From NCBI GenBank assembly GCA_965198025.1, contig OZ240237.1, positions 2,356,001 through 2,420,000 on the forward strand: a stretch of DNA of 64,000 nt, written 5' to 3'. Position 1 is the stretch's first letter; each line of letters begins with the position of its first letter. The position numbers were made by a program, and so were the translations under genes. Source of the stretch: CAYWWM01 sp965198025. GTDB lineage: Bacteria > Acidobacteriota > Terriglobia > 2-12-FULL-54-10. Under the pieces are notes generated by a model. The model saw only the letters and a list, made by a program, of their open reading frames with translations. It was not told the DNA's origin and ran no database searches. Below are positions 27,985-37,972 of the stretch, in pieces.

Positions 27985-29556
27985 CTAATGCCAGAAATGC
28001 CGCACCCCGGTCAGCACCATGGAAAGCCCCAGTCGGTTGGCGGCCTCGATCACTTCCCTGTCCCGGATGGACCCTCCCGGCTGGATCACGGCTACCACAC
28101 CCGCTTTGGCCGCCTCCTCAATTCCGTCCGGGAATGGAAAGAATGCGTCGGACGCCAGCACGGTTCCCTGGAGCGGGAGATTCGCCTTGCTCGCCCCAAT
28201 GCGTACCGAGTCCACGCGACTCATTTGCCCGGCCCCGACGCCGACGACTTGCCCCTCACATGCGTAGACAATCGCGTTCGACTTGACATGCTTGGCCACC
28301 TTCCAGGCAAACAGCAATCCACGGATTTGTTCCTTCGTCGGCTGGCGCTCGGTTACGGTTTTCAAATCGTCCTGGCAGAGAACGTGCCGGTCGCGCTCCT
28401 GCACCAGCACCCCTCCGCTCACCTGCTCCAGTCGGAGTTCGTTCTCCATCGATGCGGAAGCGTCCAATTCCACCAAGCGAAGGTTCTTCTTTCCTGCCAG
28501 TCGTTCCAGTGCTCCGCGGCTGTATCCCGGCGATACGATCGCTTCCACGAAATTCTTGGCCACCTCCTCCGCGGTTTCCCCGTCCAGCGGCTTGTTGAAT
28601 CCCAGCACGGAGCCATAGGCCGACACCGGGTCCGTCAGGAACGCTTTGCGGTAGCTTTCGGCAAGAGTCGCCTGCTCTGCGCATCCGCAAGGGTTGGTGT
28701 GCTTGATGATCGCCGTAGCCGGTTGTTCAAATTCCTGTACCAGCGACCAAGCCGCCTCGAGATCCACGAGATTGTTAAAGGACAGTTCCTTTCCCCGAAG
28801 CTGTCGCGCCCGCGCCACCCCTCCCCGTTCATTGCCGGCCAACGAATACAGGGCCGCTTTTTGGTGCGGATTCTCTCCGTACCGCAAATCGCACAGCTTC
28901 TCGAACCCCAGAGTCAATCGCCCCGGAAACAATTCTCCTGCATTCCCTGCTTGCATTCCCGCATGATCTAGTCCGGAGAGCGTCCGGGTGATTGCCGCGT
29001 CGTAGCGCGCCGTGTACGCAAACGCCTGCTGCGCCAACCGCCAGAGCGTCTCCCGGGACAGTCGGCCGTCGCACTGCTTCATTTCGGCCAGGACCGCCGG
29101 GTAGTCGTCGGGCGCCGTCACCACCGCCACATCTGCGTGGTTCTTGGCAGCCGCCCGGATCATCGTGGGCCCGCCGATGTCAATGTTTTCGATCAGCTCC
29201 CCGAAGGTTGTCTGCGGCCGCACCGCAACCTCTTCGAACGGATACAGGTTCACTACCACCATGTCAATGAGGCCGATCGACTGCTCCTCCAGCGTTCGCC
29301 GGTGTTCGGCGTTGTCACGCCGTGCCAGGATGCCTGCGTGCAGCTTGGGGTGCAGCGTTTTCACCCGTCCGTCCAGCATCTCCGCCATCCCGGTTACTTC
29401 TGACACTTCCTTTACCGCTATCCCGGCTTCCCGGAGCAGGCGTCCGGTGCCCCCGGTCGAAAGAATCTCGACGTTCTGTTCCTGCAATCCACGCGCGAAC
29501 TCAAGCACACCCTTCTTTTCCGTCACACTGATCAATGCACGAGAAATATTGCCCAA
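27985..29556 (-). CDS. purH: Bifunctional AICAR transformylase / IMP cyclohydrolase
   Basis: 523 residues, standard length. The N-terminal IMP cyclohydrolase (MGS-like) domain has STGGTGRLLREAG, GRVKTLHPKLHAGIL and NLYPFEEV. The C-terminal AICAR transformylase has RYGENPHQKAALY, IKHTNPCGCA with the catalytic Lys-His pair, KSNAIVYA, and DAFFPFPDGIEEAAKAG. It catalyses the last two steps of IMP synthesis. The upstream region on the coding strand has GGAGGAGAAGGAG. No other pur gene is adjacent. Confidence 0.97.
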   Translation of the reverse strand: MGNISRALISVTEKKGVLEFARGLQEQNVEILSTGGTGRLLREAGIAVKEVSEVTGMAEMLDGRVKTLHPKLHAGILARRDNAEHRRTLEEQSIGLIDMVVVNLYPFEEVAVRPQTTFGELIENIDIGGPTMIRAAAKNHADVAVVTAPDDYPAVLAEMKQCDGRLSRETLWRLAQQAFAYTARYDAAITRTLSGLDHAGMQAGNAGELFPGRLTLGFEKLCDLRYGENPHQKAALYSLAGNERGGVARARQLRGKELSFNNLVDLEAAWSLVQEFEQPATAIIKHTNPCGCAEQATLAESYRKAFLTDPVSAYGSVLGFNKPLDGETAEEVAKNFVEAIVSPGYSRGALERLAGKKNLRLVELDASASMENELRLEQVSGGVLVQERDRHVLCQDDLKTVTERQPTKEQIRGLLFAWKVAKHVKSNAIVYACEGQVVGVGAGQMSRVDSVRIGASKANLPLQGTVLASDAFFPFPDGIEEAAKAGVVAVIQPGGSIRDREVIEAANRLGLSMVLTGVRHFWH

Positions 29557-29978
29557 TTCTCCTTCTCCTCCTGGATGGTGTAAACCGGAATGATCTGAGG
29601 CAAGTTTAGAGCGTTCGGCTCATGGAACTGAGAAGCCACGGTTGACCAGCTTATCCACGCGCCAGTGCGTGTCGCTCGGGGGCGCGGCGAGGCCCCGCCA
29701 AAATTAGATATCGGATTCGATCTTCAGCCGCCGCAGGATTTTTTTGAGTTGGGTGATTTCTTCGTCAATCGTTATCAGTCCTCACCACCTCACCTCAGAA
29801 GGGGAAGCTCACTATACCACACCTTCCAAATCTCCTGCCGCTCCCTGGTACGGGCGAACAAACAGCATCGCCGGCTTGGGGCCGAAGGAGGACCCTGGGA
29901 ACACAGGGGCCAAAAAACCTTTATTTCCCGCCGCGCTTGTGGCAGTATTACCTCAAGACAAGTTGGGGAGGGTTAGCT
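29557..29978. other. Intergenic region upstream of the duplicated secreted module
   Basis: No convincing gene. On the minus strand a short frame ending at 29704 encodes an amphipathic, coiled-coil-like tail (DEEITQLKKILRRLKIESDI), but it has no usual start codon after its upstream stop. A GC-rich inverted repeat (GGGGC...GCCCC near 29678-29695) lies between. GGGGCCAAAAA at about 29905 resembles part of the dispersed 5' repeat described elsewhere in the window, about 70 bases before the next gene. The likeness is short and may be chance. Confidence 0.4.
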
Positions 29979-30581
29979 ATGTACCTGGCTCGACTCCTAT
30001 TGGCAGGATCGATCCTTTTGGGGGCGGGGCCTGCCGTTGCGCAAGAGTTTCCAGAGTGGATCGAGTACGTGGATCGGAAGGAGTTCTTTCAAATCAACTT
30101 TCCGGGTGATCCCACGGTAACAGAGATCTCCAACGAAACGCGGAGTGGCGATATGGTTCCCGCCAAGGTCTATACCGCGAAAGACGGTCCGGCTACGTAC
30201 GTTCTCACGGTAGTTAACTTTGAGGGCGCCGAAGGAGGGGATTACCACGGCGCCACGGCTTGGGAGGCGTGGAACTTCCGCAAGCGCGGCGGCGAAGTGA
30301 CCTTTGACGCCTACGCGGTCACGGACCGCATCGCCGGACACCAACTTCAGATTACGAACCCGGATGGGACCCGCAGCTACATTGGGATTCATCCCCACAT
30401 GAGGCGTTTGTACATCATGGAATCCAGCGCGCCCCCGGGTTATCCCCCGCCGTCGGATTTTCCGCAGACTATTTCAATCCTCGACGAAGAGGGACATCGA
30501 GTTCGCTATAATCTTGACGATGAGGGAAACAGGATCGGCCTCAACGAGGACGGTCGCCGGCTTTACGAATCCATACCGTAG
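29979..30581 (+). CDS. Secreted protein of unknown function, copy 1 of a duplicated module
   Basis: 200 residues from ATG 29979, which follows GGGGAGGG. A signal peptide runs to about AVAQ (residue 21). The mature protein begins FPEWIEYVDRKEFFQINFPG and has blocks shared with its paralog at 31059: ARVYTA/AKVYTA, RKRGGE/D, DRI.GHQL, RRLYI.E...PP.YPPP, and RVRYxLDExGNR. I do not recognise a named domain. The repeated lead 'F.INFPG.P' resembles the start of small exported proteins seen beside DUF6152 genes. It precedes a DUF6152 gene by 40 bases. Confidence 0.7.
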   Translation: MYLARLLLAGSILLGAGPAVAQEFPEWIEYVDRKEFFQINFPGDPTVTEISNETRSGDMVPAKVYTAKDGPATYVLTVVNFEGAEGGDYHGATAWEAWNFRKRGGEVTFDAYAVTDRIAGHQLQITNPDGTRSYIGIHPHMRRLYIMESSAPPGYPPPSDFPQTISILDEEGHRVRYNLDDEGNRIGLNEDGRRLYESIP

Positions 30582-30621
30582 GATCAAACCGTTTCGTTGT
30601 TCGTACGTTTAGGAGGGTGAG

Positions 30622-30990
30622 ATGAAATTGAAATCGTTGCTTTTTGCCGCCGTTGCTGCCGCGACCCTGACTTGGTCGGCATGGGCGCACCACGCCCACA
30701 GTAACTACGACACCAATTCATTCACACATTTGGAGGGCACGGTCAAGCAGCTCCGCTGGATGAATCCGCACACTTGGATCTACCTGGAAGTCATGCAGGA
30801 CGGCAATCCGGCCGTGTGGACTCTGGAAGGCGGCAGTCCCAACGCGCTTACGCGGGAAGGATGGAAGAAAGAGGACATCCCGGTGGGCGGGGCGATTAAA
30901 GTGCGCTGCCACCCGCTCAAAGACGGTGCCAACGGTTGCCTGCTCGGCTTTGTGACCACCGACCAGTACGACGACAAAGAATTCGACTGA
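30622..30990 (+). CDS. DUF6152 family secreted protein, copy 1
   Basis: 122 residues after TTTAGGAGGGTGAG. The signal peptide ends at WAHHAHS, the family's conserved Ala-His-His site. The mature domain has LEGTVKQLRWMNPHTWIYLEV, VWTLEGGSP and a basic-to-cysteine segment KVRCHPLKDGANGCLLG with two cysteines that could pair. DUF6152 proteins are small periplasmic beta proteins of unknown function. The His-His at the mature N-terminus could bind a metal, which is speculation. Confidence 0.85.
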   Translation: MKLKSLLFAAVAAATLTWSAWAHHAHSNYDTNSFTHLEGTVKQLRWMNPHTWIYLEVMQDGNPAVWTLEGGSPNALTREGWKKEDIPVGGAIKVRCHPLKDGANGCLLGFVTTDQYDDKEFD

Positions 30991-31058
30991 AAAAGTCTTT
31001 GTGCGCGGCTGGTTTTGTGGCAATATTGCTGCCAGCGTAAATCACGGGAGGTTGTGTC

Positions 31059-31655
31059 ATGCGCCTTTTCGGAGTTGCAGCCTTGATGCTGCTTGTTGCG
31101 GGAGTTTCCTCCGCCCAGGAGTGGTTCGAGTACGTCAACCGGGACGATCTGTTCGTCATTAATTTCCCGGGTCAGCCCGATATCCAAGAAACGACTTACA
31201 AGTCGGAGTTCGGCCTCGATCTCCCCGCTCGGGTTTACACCGCCCAATCCGGTCCGTCGCGCTATAAGATTACCGTCGTCGACTACAAAGACGCCGAGGT
31301 AGGGGACTTGAGAGGGTCCGTTGCTTGGGCGTCGTGGGAGATCCGAAAGAGGGGCGGTGACATCACACACGACGGCTTCAATCAAAACGACCGCATTGAG
31401 GGGCACCAGCTCCACGTCGTGTACCCGGACAACACCCGCCTGCTCACGGCCATTCATCAGCACGCCAGACGTCTGTACATTGTGGAAGGCACCGCCCCGG
31501 TCGATTATCCGCCGCCGGCGGAGTTCCAGCAGACCCTGGTGATTATCGACTCCCAGGGAACGAGGGTTCGTTACGATCTTGACGAGAATGGGAACCGGAC
31601 CAACCGTGTCGAGTACGGCCCCGACGATAATTACGCTGGCCCTGGACCAGGGTAA
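31059..31655 (+). CDS. Secreted protein of unknown function, copy 2 of a duplicated module
   Basis: 198 residues. ATG 31059 follows GGGAGG. The signal peptide ends near VSSAQ, and the mature part starts EWFEYVNRDDLFVINFPGQP. Aligned by eye it follows the protein at 29979 over its whole length, including the RKRGGD and RLYIVEGTAP.DYPPP blocks. It lies 68 bases after the first DUF6152 gene. This upstream gap and the one before copy 1 share a TGTGGCA(G/A)TATT stretch, so the promoter region was duplicated with the gene or it is read from the same message. Confidence 0.7.
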   Translation: MRLFGVAALMLLVAGVSSAQEWFEYVNRDDLFVINFPGQPDIQETTYKSEFGLDLPARVYTAQSGPSRYKITVVDYKDAEVGDLRGSVAWASWEIRKRGGDITHDGFNQNDRIEGHQLHVVYPDNTRLLTAIHQHARRLYIVEGTAPVDYPPPAEFQQTLVIIDSQGTRVRYDLDENGNRTNRVEYGPDDNYAGPGPG

Positions 31656-31704
31656 TCCAGAGAAGAATCTATTTCTGTTGATATGAGATTAGGAGGAGGA
31701 TGAA

Positions 31705-32070
31705 ATGAAGTTGCATTCCCTGATTTTTGCTGCTGTTGTTGCGGTTTTCCTGACCGGGGCGGCTTGGGCGCACCATTCCCATGCCAACTACAACACGGAC
31801 GAGTTCGCTCAATTGGAGGGCACCGTCAAGGAACTCCGTTGGATGAACCCGCACACCTGGATTTACCTGGAAGTCATGGACCAGGGCAAGTCGGCAGTGT
31901 GGGTATTGGAAGGCGGCAGTCCCCGCGGGCTCATGCGGAACGGCTGGACGAAAGAAGACGTTTCGCCCGGTGAGGTCCTCAAAGTAAAGTGCAACCCCCT
32001 CAAGGACGGCTCCACGGGTTGCCTGGTCGAGTCGGTCACCTCCAAGAGATTTACCGACAAAGAGTACTAA
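31705..32070 (+). CDS. DUF6152 family secreted protein, copy 2
   Basis: 121 residues after AGGAGGATG. The signal peptide ends WAHHSHA. The mature domain LEGTVKELRWMNPHTWIYLEV is nearly identical to copy 1 over its first third and then diverges (KVKCNPLKDGSTGCLVES), keeping the two cysteines. This is the last gene of the four-gene block. Confidence 0.85.
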   Translation: MKLHSLIFAAVVAVFLTGAAWAHHSHANYNTDEFAQLEGTVKELRWMNPHTWIYLEVMDQGKSAVWVLEGGSPRGLMRNGWTKEDVSPGEVLKVKCNPLKDGSTGCLVESVTSKRFTDKEY

Positions 32071-32079
32071 AGGCTGATA

Positions 32080-32110
32080 CCGGACACCCGGGAACCTTCC
32101 GGGTGTCCGG
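32080..32110 (+). terminator. Strong hairpin after the DUF6152 block
   Basis: A perfect 12-bp stem, CCGGACACCCGG (32080-32091) with CCGGGTGTCCGG (32099-32110), with a 7-base loop. It starts ten bases after the DUF6152 stop and lies between convergent genes. There is no clear T-run, so it may act as a Rho-assisted or bidirectional end, or protect the 3' end of the message. Confidence 0.6.
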
Positions 32111-32177
32111 AGCAAGCATCGTTGTTGTCGGGTGCCGTGGCCTCGTTGTGCAGGGTTGGAGTTGTTTCTTTGCCTGA

Positions 32178-33524
32178 CTAGCTCCGCACCCGATACATCG
32201 CCAGTCCCGAGAGCACCTTCGGATAGAAGTCGGTTGATTTCTGGGGCATTACGCGTCCCGCCGTCGCGATCTCCATCACCCGCGAGATTGTTACCGGAGT
32301 TACAAAGAAACAGGCCTGTGCCTCACCCGCCATTGCCCGTTGTGCTCCTTCGTCGAATTCCCGGACGTATGCGAGGAACCGCTCCTCTCGCACCGCCTCT
32401 TCATCCATTCCAAGGCAGCGCTCGAAGATCAATCGGTGCAGCAGGGTCACGTCGAGCGCCCGCTCTGCCGGCAACAATTGTGGCCAAGTCTGCTCGCGGT
32501 TCACTTCCGGCCTTAACTCCAACAAGTCAAAGGAATCCGCTCCTTCCAAGAGGGCGCCAACGGCGCTACGGCCTTGGGCGGCTCTGGCCGCCATTGCTTC
32601 CTGCAACCGTCGCCCGGCCTCTTCCAGCGTTTCCGCGTCGAAGAACCGGAACTGACTCCGTTCGAAATACTGAGCGGCCTTGGCATGGAAACTTTCGCGG
32701 CTAAAACCTTCGATGCCGTTTACTAGCCGGTGCGTCGGCAAGATCACCATTCCTTCCGACTCCGCATTGATGAACGCCATCGGCAGGTACGAGCAGTCGC
32801 CTGCTCCCGTGTGGGGCCGGGAGGCGCGGCATTCCCGCTCGAAGTTCAGCGCCGTTTCGTAGCGGTGGTGCCCGTCGGCGATCACCAGTTTCTTGTAGCG
32901 CATCGCCTCCTGGACCGCTCCGATCTGGACCGGGTCTGTCACCTCCCACATCATGTGGACCACTCCATAATCGTCCTCGACTCGCGCGTCCGGCGGCCGC
33001 CCCGTTTCCCCTTCGAGCAATTTTTCCACCTGCTTTTCCGGGTCGCTGTAGAGCATGAAGATCTGTTCGAACTGCGTACGCACGTTTCGCAGCAGCTCCA
33101 GTCGGTCCGCTTTCGGACCCGTCAGTGTCTGCTCGTGGCGGAAGACCACGCCCGCTTCGTACGGTTCGAGCTTCCCCAATGCCACCACGGCTTTGCGAAC
33201 CAGGGTTTTGCCTTTGTCTGTTCCGGGAGAGCAAAACTGCTGCCAATAAACGTAGACCGCGGGAGCTTTCCGTTCGACGAAAATCCCCTGCTCCAACCAA
33301 TTCTCCAGCAACGCCGCTGCGCGGGTATAGACGTTGTTCTCCGGCGTGTCTGCCGGTTTCAGCTCGCCTTTCACCAAGTGCGCCAGGTTGAACGGGCTGC
33401 GCGCCAGGTAATCGCGCTGCATTGCGGGGGTGATCTTGTCGTAGGGCTGCGTCAGCAGCGCATCCAGCGGCCCAGCTTTCTGCTCGTCGTAGCGCAGAGC
33501 GGCAAACGGGGCAACAATCGCCAT
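32178..33524 (-). CDS. DUF1015 (COG4198) family protein
   Basis: 448 residues with the family hallmark IADGHHRYETAL at about 215-226, QPYDKITPAMQ near the N-terminus, GVVFRHEQTLTGPKADRLELL (about 125-145), and FYPKVLSGLAMYR at the end. The family is widespread and poorly characterised. It is often found near serine or amino-acid metabolism genes, and related proteins have been linked to serine phosphorylation. No such gene is adjacent here. It is the last gene of the minus-strand run from selA. Confidence 0.85.
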   Translation of the reverse strand: MAIVAPFAALRYDEQKAGPLDALLTQPYDKITPAMQRDYLARSPFNLAHLVKGELKPADTPENNVYTRAAALLENWLEQGIFVERKAPAVYVYWQQFCSPGTDKGKTLVRKAVVALGKLEPYEAGVVFRHEQTLTGPKADRLELLRNVRTQFEQIFMLYSDPEKQVEKLLEGETGRPPDARVEDDYGVVHMMWEVTDPVQIGAVQEAMRYKKLVIADGHHRYETALNFERECRASRPHTGAGDCSYLPMAFINAESEGMVILPTHRLVNGIEGFSRESFHAKAAQYFERSQFRFFDAETLEEAGRRLQEAMAARAAQGRSAVGALLEGADSFDLLELRPEVNREQTWPQLLPAERALDVTLLHRLIFERCLGMDEEAVREERFLAYVREFDEGAQRAMAGEAQACFFVTPVTISRVMEIATAGRVMPQKSTDFYPKVLSGLAMYRVRS

Positions 33525-33617
33525 GAAGTTACTCCTTCTTTGAAACGATTCTCAGGTCGGAATTGTCTTTCAGAGACTGCCTGCCGCCGGAGCGACGACT
33601 CCCCTGCTTCTCATTCC

Positions 33618-36447
33618 CTATTCTCTTCTTACGCTGCCGTCGCTTTCTCGGATTTCGATGGGGCCCAGGTTGAGCTTCCTCAACTCGGGCTCGATGCGGG
33701 CCAAATCACCTACGGTGACCGCAACCATCTTTTCCGGCGGGCCCTGCTCTCCCGGGGCGAAATACTTGGCCGCCGCTGCGCGGACATCTTCGAGACGAAC
33801 CCCCGAATACACCCTGGGCAGACGCGAGTAATACTCGGCGCCCAGGTCGTAGAGGAAAACGTCGGCATAGCCTTCGACCAGTTGCTGCGTGGTCTCAAAG
33901 CGTCCGGGTAAGGAAAGCAGCAGCGCGTTCCGCGCCTGGCGGAATTCCTCCTGCGGTCACGGGACGTTCGACAATATCGCGGATTTCTCGGAACACCTCT
34001 GCGACGGCAGGCGCCGTGACGTTGGTGCGGATGCCGGAACCGACCGCGAACGGTCCGGCCCCCCGCCGGTAGGCGAACCGGGAGTAGGCCCCGTAGGTGT
34101 AACCCTTTTCTTCGCGCAGGTTCATGTTGATGCGGCTCGAGAAACTTCCGCCGAGGGTGCGGTTGAGCATTTGGAGTGCCGCGTAGTCGGGCGTGGACCG
34201 TGGCACTCCCATCATCCCGACGCGCAACTGCGTTTGTGCCGCGCCCGGCTTGTCGACGAGCACGATGCGGGCTGCCGGATTGCTCTCCACGTCCAGTTCC
34301 GGCCGTGCGGGCGTGCCCGGCTCCCAGGCGCTGAACTTCTGCTGGGCAAGTGCTTCCAGCTCCCCCCGGCTAATGTCACCCGCCACCACGAGGGCCGTGT
34401 TATTGGGCACAAGGTTCCTCTTCCAGAAGGCCTGCAAGTCTTCCCGCTTCATCGCCCGTACCGAAGCTTCGGTGCCCATCTCCGAATAGCCGTACGGATG
34501 CTGCGGCCCGTAGAGCACGGCTGCCAGGACTGTTTCCGCCATCCGTGTGGGGTTTTCCCGGCGCTGTACCAAGCTTGCCAGGCGGCTGGCCCGCTGCCGC
34601 TCCAGTTCCTCCTCCGGGAAGCTCGGGTACAGGGCGACATCGGCCAACAGATCGAGCGCCGCTTCGAAATTTCGCTTCACGGACCGGACGTTGACGTGAA
34701 CACTGTCCATGTCCGAGTCAGTCCCGAGGGATGCTCCAAGCTGTGCCGCCTCATCGGCAATCTCCAACGCGGTGCGGCTGGAGGTCCCCTGATCCAGCAT
34801 GGCTGCCATGAAGCTTGCCAAGCCCGGCTTGTCTGGCGGGTTGGCATCGCTTCCGGTCCGTGCCACCAGCCGCGCCGCTACCAATGGCAATCCGCGACGT
34901 TCGATGTGGATGACTTGCAAGCCGTTCGGAAGCGTAAACGCATTTGGCGTTGCGAGGCGTAACGGGCGCTCCGGTCCCGGCTGCGGCATTTCGTTGCGCC
35001 ACGGCTCATCGGGATTGGCCGATTCCACGGCCGCCTGCTCGGAACCAGCCTCCGGTGCTGTCCGCGGAACCTCCGGACCGAGGTCCGGCGTGCCGGGAAC
35101 GCCGTGGACCACGACGCGCGCAGTGGGTTTCAAGTGTGCTTCCGCAAACGCTCTGACGTCCGCTGCAGTGGCTCCTCGGTAGCGGCCGATATCCTCCGTA
35201 AGGTACCCCGGATCTCCAGAGTAGTGGTTGTAAAGATTCAAACGATCGGCGACGCCGTTCAGGGTTTCCAACCGCGTCATGAGCCGCATTTCGATCAGGT
35301 TTCGCGCCGCCTCGATTTCCTCGTCTTCCGGGCCTCTGCGGCGGAACCTCTCTAATTCCTCATTGATCGCGCGTTCAATCTCCTCCCCCGTGCGTCCCGG
35401 CCGGGCCGTGGCTTCCAGCCGGAGTACCGACCCGAGCCGCAACGCCCGCTGTCTGACTTCGACGTCCTGGGCGATCTGCTGTTCATACACGAGCTTCTTG
35501 TAAAGACGGCTGGACGTGCCGCCGCCGAGGATCTGCGCCGCGATATCGCCTGCCGCGTTTCCCGGCTCGTAGGCTGCCGGCGTAATCCAGGCCATGTAAA
35601 CCCGCTCCAACTCCACGCGGTCCTCAATCACGGCGCGGCGTTCTTCGGTGATCCTCGGAGTCTCGACGCTGACTTCTGGGACCTCCGCTCCCCGCTGCAG
35701 AGTGCCGAAGTATTTCTCCACCAGATTCTTGATCTGGGCGTTGTCGAAATCGCCCGCGATCGCGATGGTGGCGTTATTGGGTCCATAGTAGGCGCGGAAG
35801 AAGCTCTGCACGTCTTCAAGCCTTGCGGCCTGAATGTCGGCGTGCGAGCCGATTACGTTGGCGTAGTAGGGATGGGATGGCGGATAGAGCAGGTGATAGA
35901 TGCCTTCCTCGACAATCCCATAAGGGCGGTTCTCGGTCCTCTGCCGTCGCTCGTTGCGGACCACGTCCTGCTGGTTTGACAAGCTCGCCTGGTCGAGCAC
36001 ATCCAGCATGTAGCCCATACGGTCCGATTCGAGCCATAGAGCCAGCTCAATCTGGTTTGATGGAACCGTCTCGAAATAATTGGTCCGGTCCAGGCTCGTG
36101 GTGCCGTTGATGCGTGTTGCACCGGCTCCCGCGAGCAGGCGGAAATGCGAATCGCCCTCGACGTGCTTGGTCCCCTGGAACATCATGTGCTCGAACAGGT
36201 GGGCAAAGCCGGTGCGTCCGGGCTCCTCGTTGGCTGGTCCGGCGTGATACCAGACGTTGACGGCTACTCTCGGCAGGCGGTGATCTTCGGCAAGGATCAC
36301 TTCCAGGCCGTTCTCCAATTCATACTTTTCGAATGCAATCTGCGGCATATCGGTGAGGACAATGCCTCGTGGCCCCTGCGCCAGCAGGGCCACGGCGATT
36401 GCCGACAGACCGACTAGCGGCCATACGCTGGTTCCGCCGTATCTCAT
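33618..36447 (-). pseudogene. M16 family zinc metallopeptidase with a frameshift near its C-terminus
   Basis: Two tandem M16 units. The first has a signal peptide, the inverted zinc motif HLFEH (His 83, Glu 86, His 87), and the distal glutamate in the NERRQ segment. The second (from about residue 495) lacks the motif, as usual for two-domain pitrilysin relatives. At about 33948-33952 one extra G on the coding strand (GCAGGAGG where GCAGAGG restores the frame) ends the frame early at 33895. With the base removed, the protein continues with TAEEFRQARNALLLSLPG and ends normally at the TAG at 33618. The intact product would be about 940 residues, a periplasmic protease. Only about 95 C-terminal residues are lost if the shift is real. 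Confidence 0.85.
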
Positions 36448-36507
36448 TTGTACCTCATTGACTTCCCCCGGTGGTTGACGGGTGACTCCCGTCGGCGTGG
36501 GGACGCT

Positions 36508-37131
36508 CTATTCAATGACGGTGCCGATGTCCTGCTCTTCGCGAGGACGCAATTCGTAGAAGCCGCTGACGCGCAGGGTGATGGTGATGGGGTGGTCTTC
36601 GAGATTCAGCCAGTACCAGCCGTGAATGCCGTCAAACGGAGCGACCAGCGAGCCGTGCTCGGCCGAGGCGCCTTCCTGCTCTTCTTTGTATCGAAGGTCC
36701 GCGCCGTCCGGTTCCGACTCGGCGTGAAAGTCGTAGTACGCCGTACCGTTGTCCACGCTCCAGGAATACACCAGAGTTTCGCCTTCCTTCATGCGCACCT
36801 TGTACTCGAGAGCTCCGTCGAGCTCCAGCGGAATCTCGATGACGTTCGACTGGACGGGTGTGGGGTAGAAGCGAGCCGTCTCTGGCGCCGCCATCGGAAT
36901 TTCGTCGAACTGAACGGCTGCGTTCGCCGTGGAAAGCTCCAGCAGACCCATACGCTCGCCGAGGCCTGTGGGGTCAATGCCAAACTCGGCCGGCAGAATG
37001 AAGACCGCCAGCACAAGCCCCGCCCCGGCCAGCGAAAGGACCGCTTGCTTCGCCAGCCCGGCACGTGAAGGCATCGCGGGTGGGGCGGTTACGTCGTTTC
37101 CGGATTCCCTGATTTTCGATGAAGAGTTCAT
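36508..37131 (-). CDS. Transmembrane anchor protein
   Basis: 207 residues. One N-terminal membrane helix (about 28-50, VLSLAGAGLVLAVFILPAEFG) is followed by a periplasmic domain with SWSVDNGTAYYDFHAESEPDG and the block SLVAPFDGIHGWYWLNLEDHPITITLRVSGFYEL, the pattern of proteins catalogued only as 'transmembrane anchor protein' and found beside HupE/UreJ genes. Its ATG overlaps the hupE stop by four bases (ATGA), so the pair is translationally coupled and probably forms a complex. The specific role is unknown. Confidence 0.8.
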   Translation of the reverse strand: MNSSSKIRESGNDVTAPPAMPSRAGLAKQAVLSLAGAGLVLAVFILPAEFGIDPTGLGERMGLLELSTANAAVQFDEIPMAAPETARFYPTPVQSNVIEIPLELDGALEYKVRMKEGETLVYSWSVDNGTAYYDFHAESEPDGADLRYKEEQEGASAEHGSLVAPFDGIHGWYWLNLEDHPITITLRVSGFYELRPREEQDIGTVIE

Positions 37132-37847
37132 AGTGTCAACTCCGTCCAGTAGGCTGCCAGCTGATAGCCCATGAGAAGAAACCCAATGCTCATCAGGACG
37201 GCGTTCGCCGTCACTGCGTGGCGGACAAAGTCGGTCGTCCGCCGCCACTGCTGCATGACGATCAGTATGATCGAAAGCGCCGCCAGTTGTCCGGCTTCCA
37301 CGCCGACGTTGAACGAAATCATGTTGGTGATCAGCCCTTCAGCCGAAAGCTGGAACTCCTGCAGCTTGGTTGCCAGACCCAGTCCGTGAAACAGGCCGAA
37401 CAAGAGTACCGCCGCTTTGGTGTTCGGCTGGGAGCCGAACACGGTCTTGAATCCGTCCAGGTTGTCGAATGCCTTGTAGACTACCGACAATCCGATGATG
37501 GCGTCTACCACGTGCGGGTTTACCTGCCAACCGCCGAGCACTCCCGCCAGCAGGGTCACGCTGTGCCCCACGGCAAAGCAAGTGACGTAAACAGCCACGT
37601 CCCGCATCTTGAAGAGAAAGAAAATCACGCCGAACAGAAAAGCCAGATGGTCATAGCCGGTGACCATGTGTTTCGCGCCCAGATAAAAGAACGGCCCGGC
37701 CTGAGCTCCGGCGTTGCGCTGCAGGAATGCCGCATCTTGTCCTGCCACACCGTGCCCGTGCGCCACCCCCGCAACGGCTAACGTCGCAAGTCCCGCCAGA
37801 AGGATCATTCTGCCCGATCTACGCATGGCCTGATTGTACACCAACAT
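37128..37847 (-). CDS. HupE/UreJ family membrane protein
   Basis: 239 residues. A signal peptide (to about VAHGHG) is followed by seven or so helices. The conserved GAKHMVTGYDHLAFLFGVI block holds the His-x-x-x-x-x-Asp-His residues thought to bind nickel or a related divalent metal. AVGHSVTL and FGLFHGLGLA supply further histidines. HupE/UreJ members are linked to nickel supply for hydrogenase or urease, but neither enzyme is visible here, and relatives are also found with copper and cobalt genes. Start: ATG 37847 behind GGGGG. ATG 37826 is an alternative. Confidence 0.85.
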   Translation of the reverse strand: MLVYNQAMRRSGRMILLAGLATLAVAGVAHGHGVAGQDAAFLQRNAGAQAGPFFYLGAKHMVTGYDHLAFLFGVIFFLFKMRDVAVYVTCFAVGHSVTLLAGVLGGWQVNPHVVDAIIGLSVVYKAFDNLDGFKTVFGSQPNTKAAVLLFGLFHGLGLATKLQEFQLSAEGLITNMISFNVGVEAGQLAALSIILIVMQQWRRTTDFVRHAVTANAVLMSIGFLLMGYQLAAYWTELTL

Positions 37848-37972
37848 TCGCCCCCTGTGCCTGTTTCGATTTCCACCCCAGCGACTCGCTTTCGGAAGAA
37901 GCCCTGAGCCGAAAGCAACGTGGCGACGGCTCGCGGTCGAGTAGATTCCGAAAAACCAGCCCATAAAACGAG

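Noticed and set aside
30990..31059. Sigma-54 promoter at TGTGGCAATATTGC
   Set aside because: The GG and GC elements are too close (about 9 bases, not the required 12).
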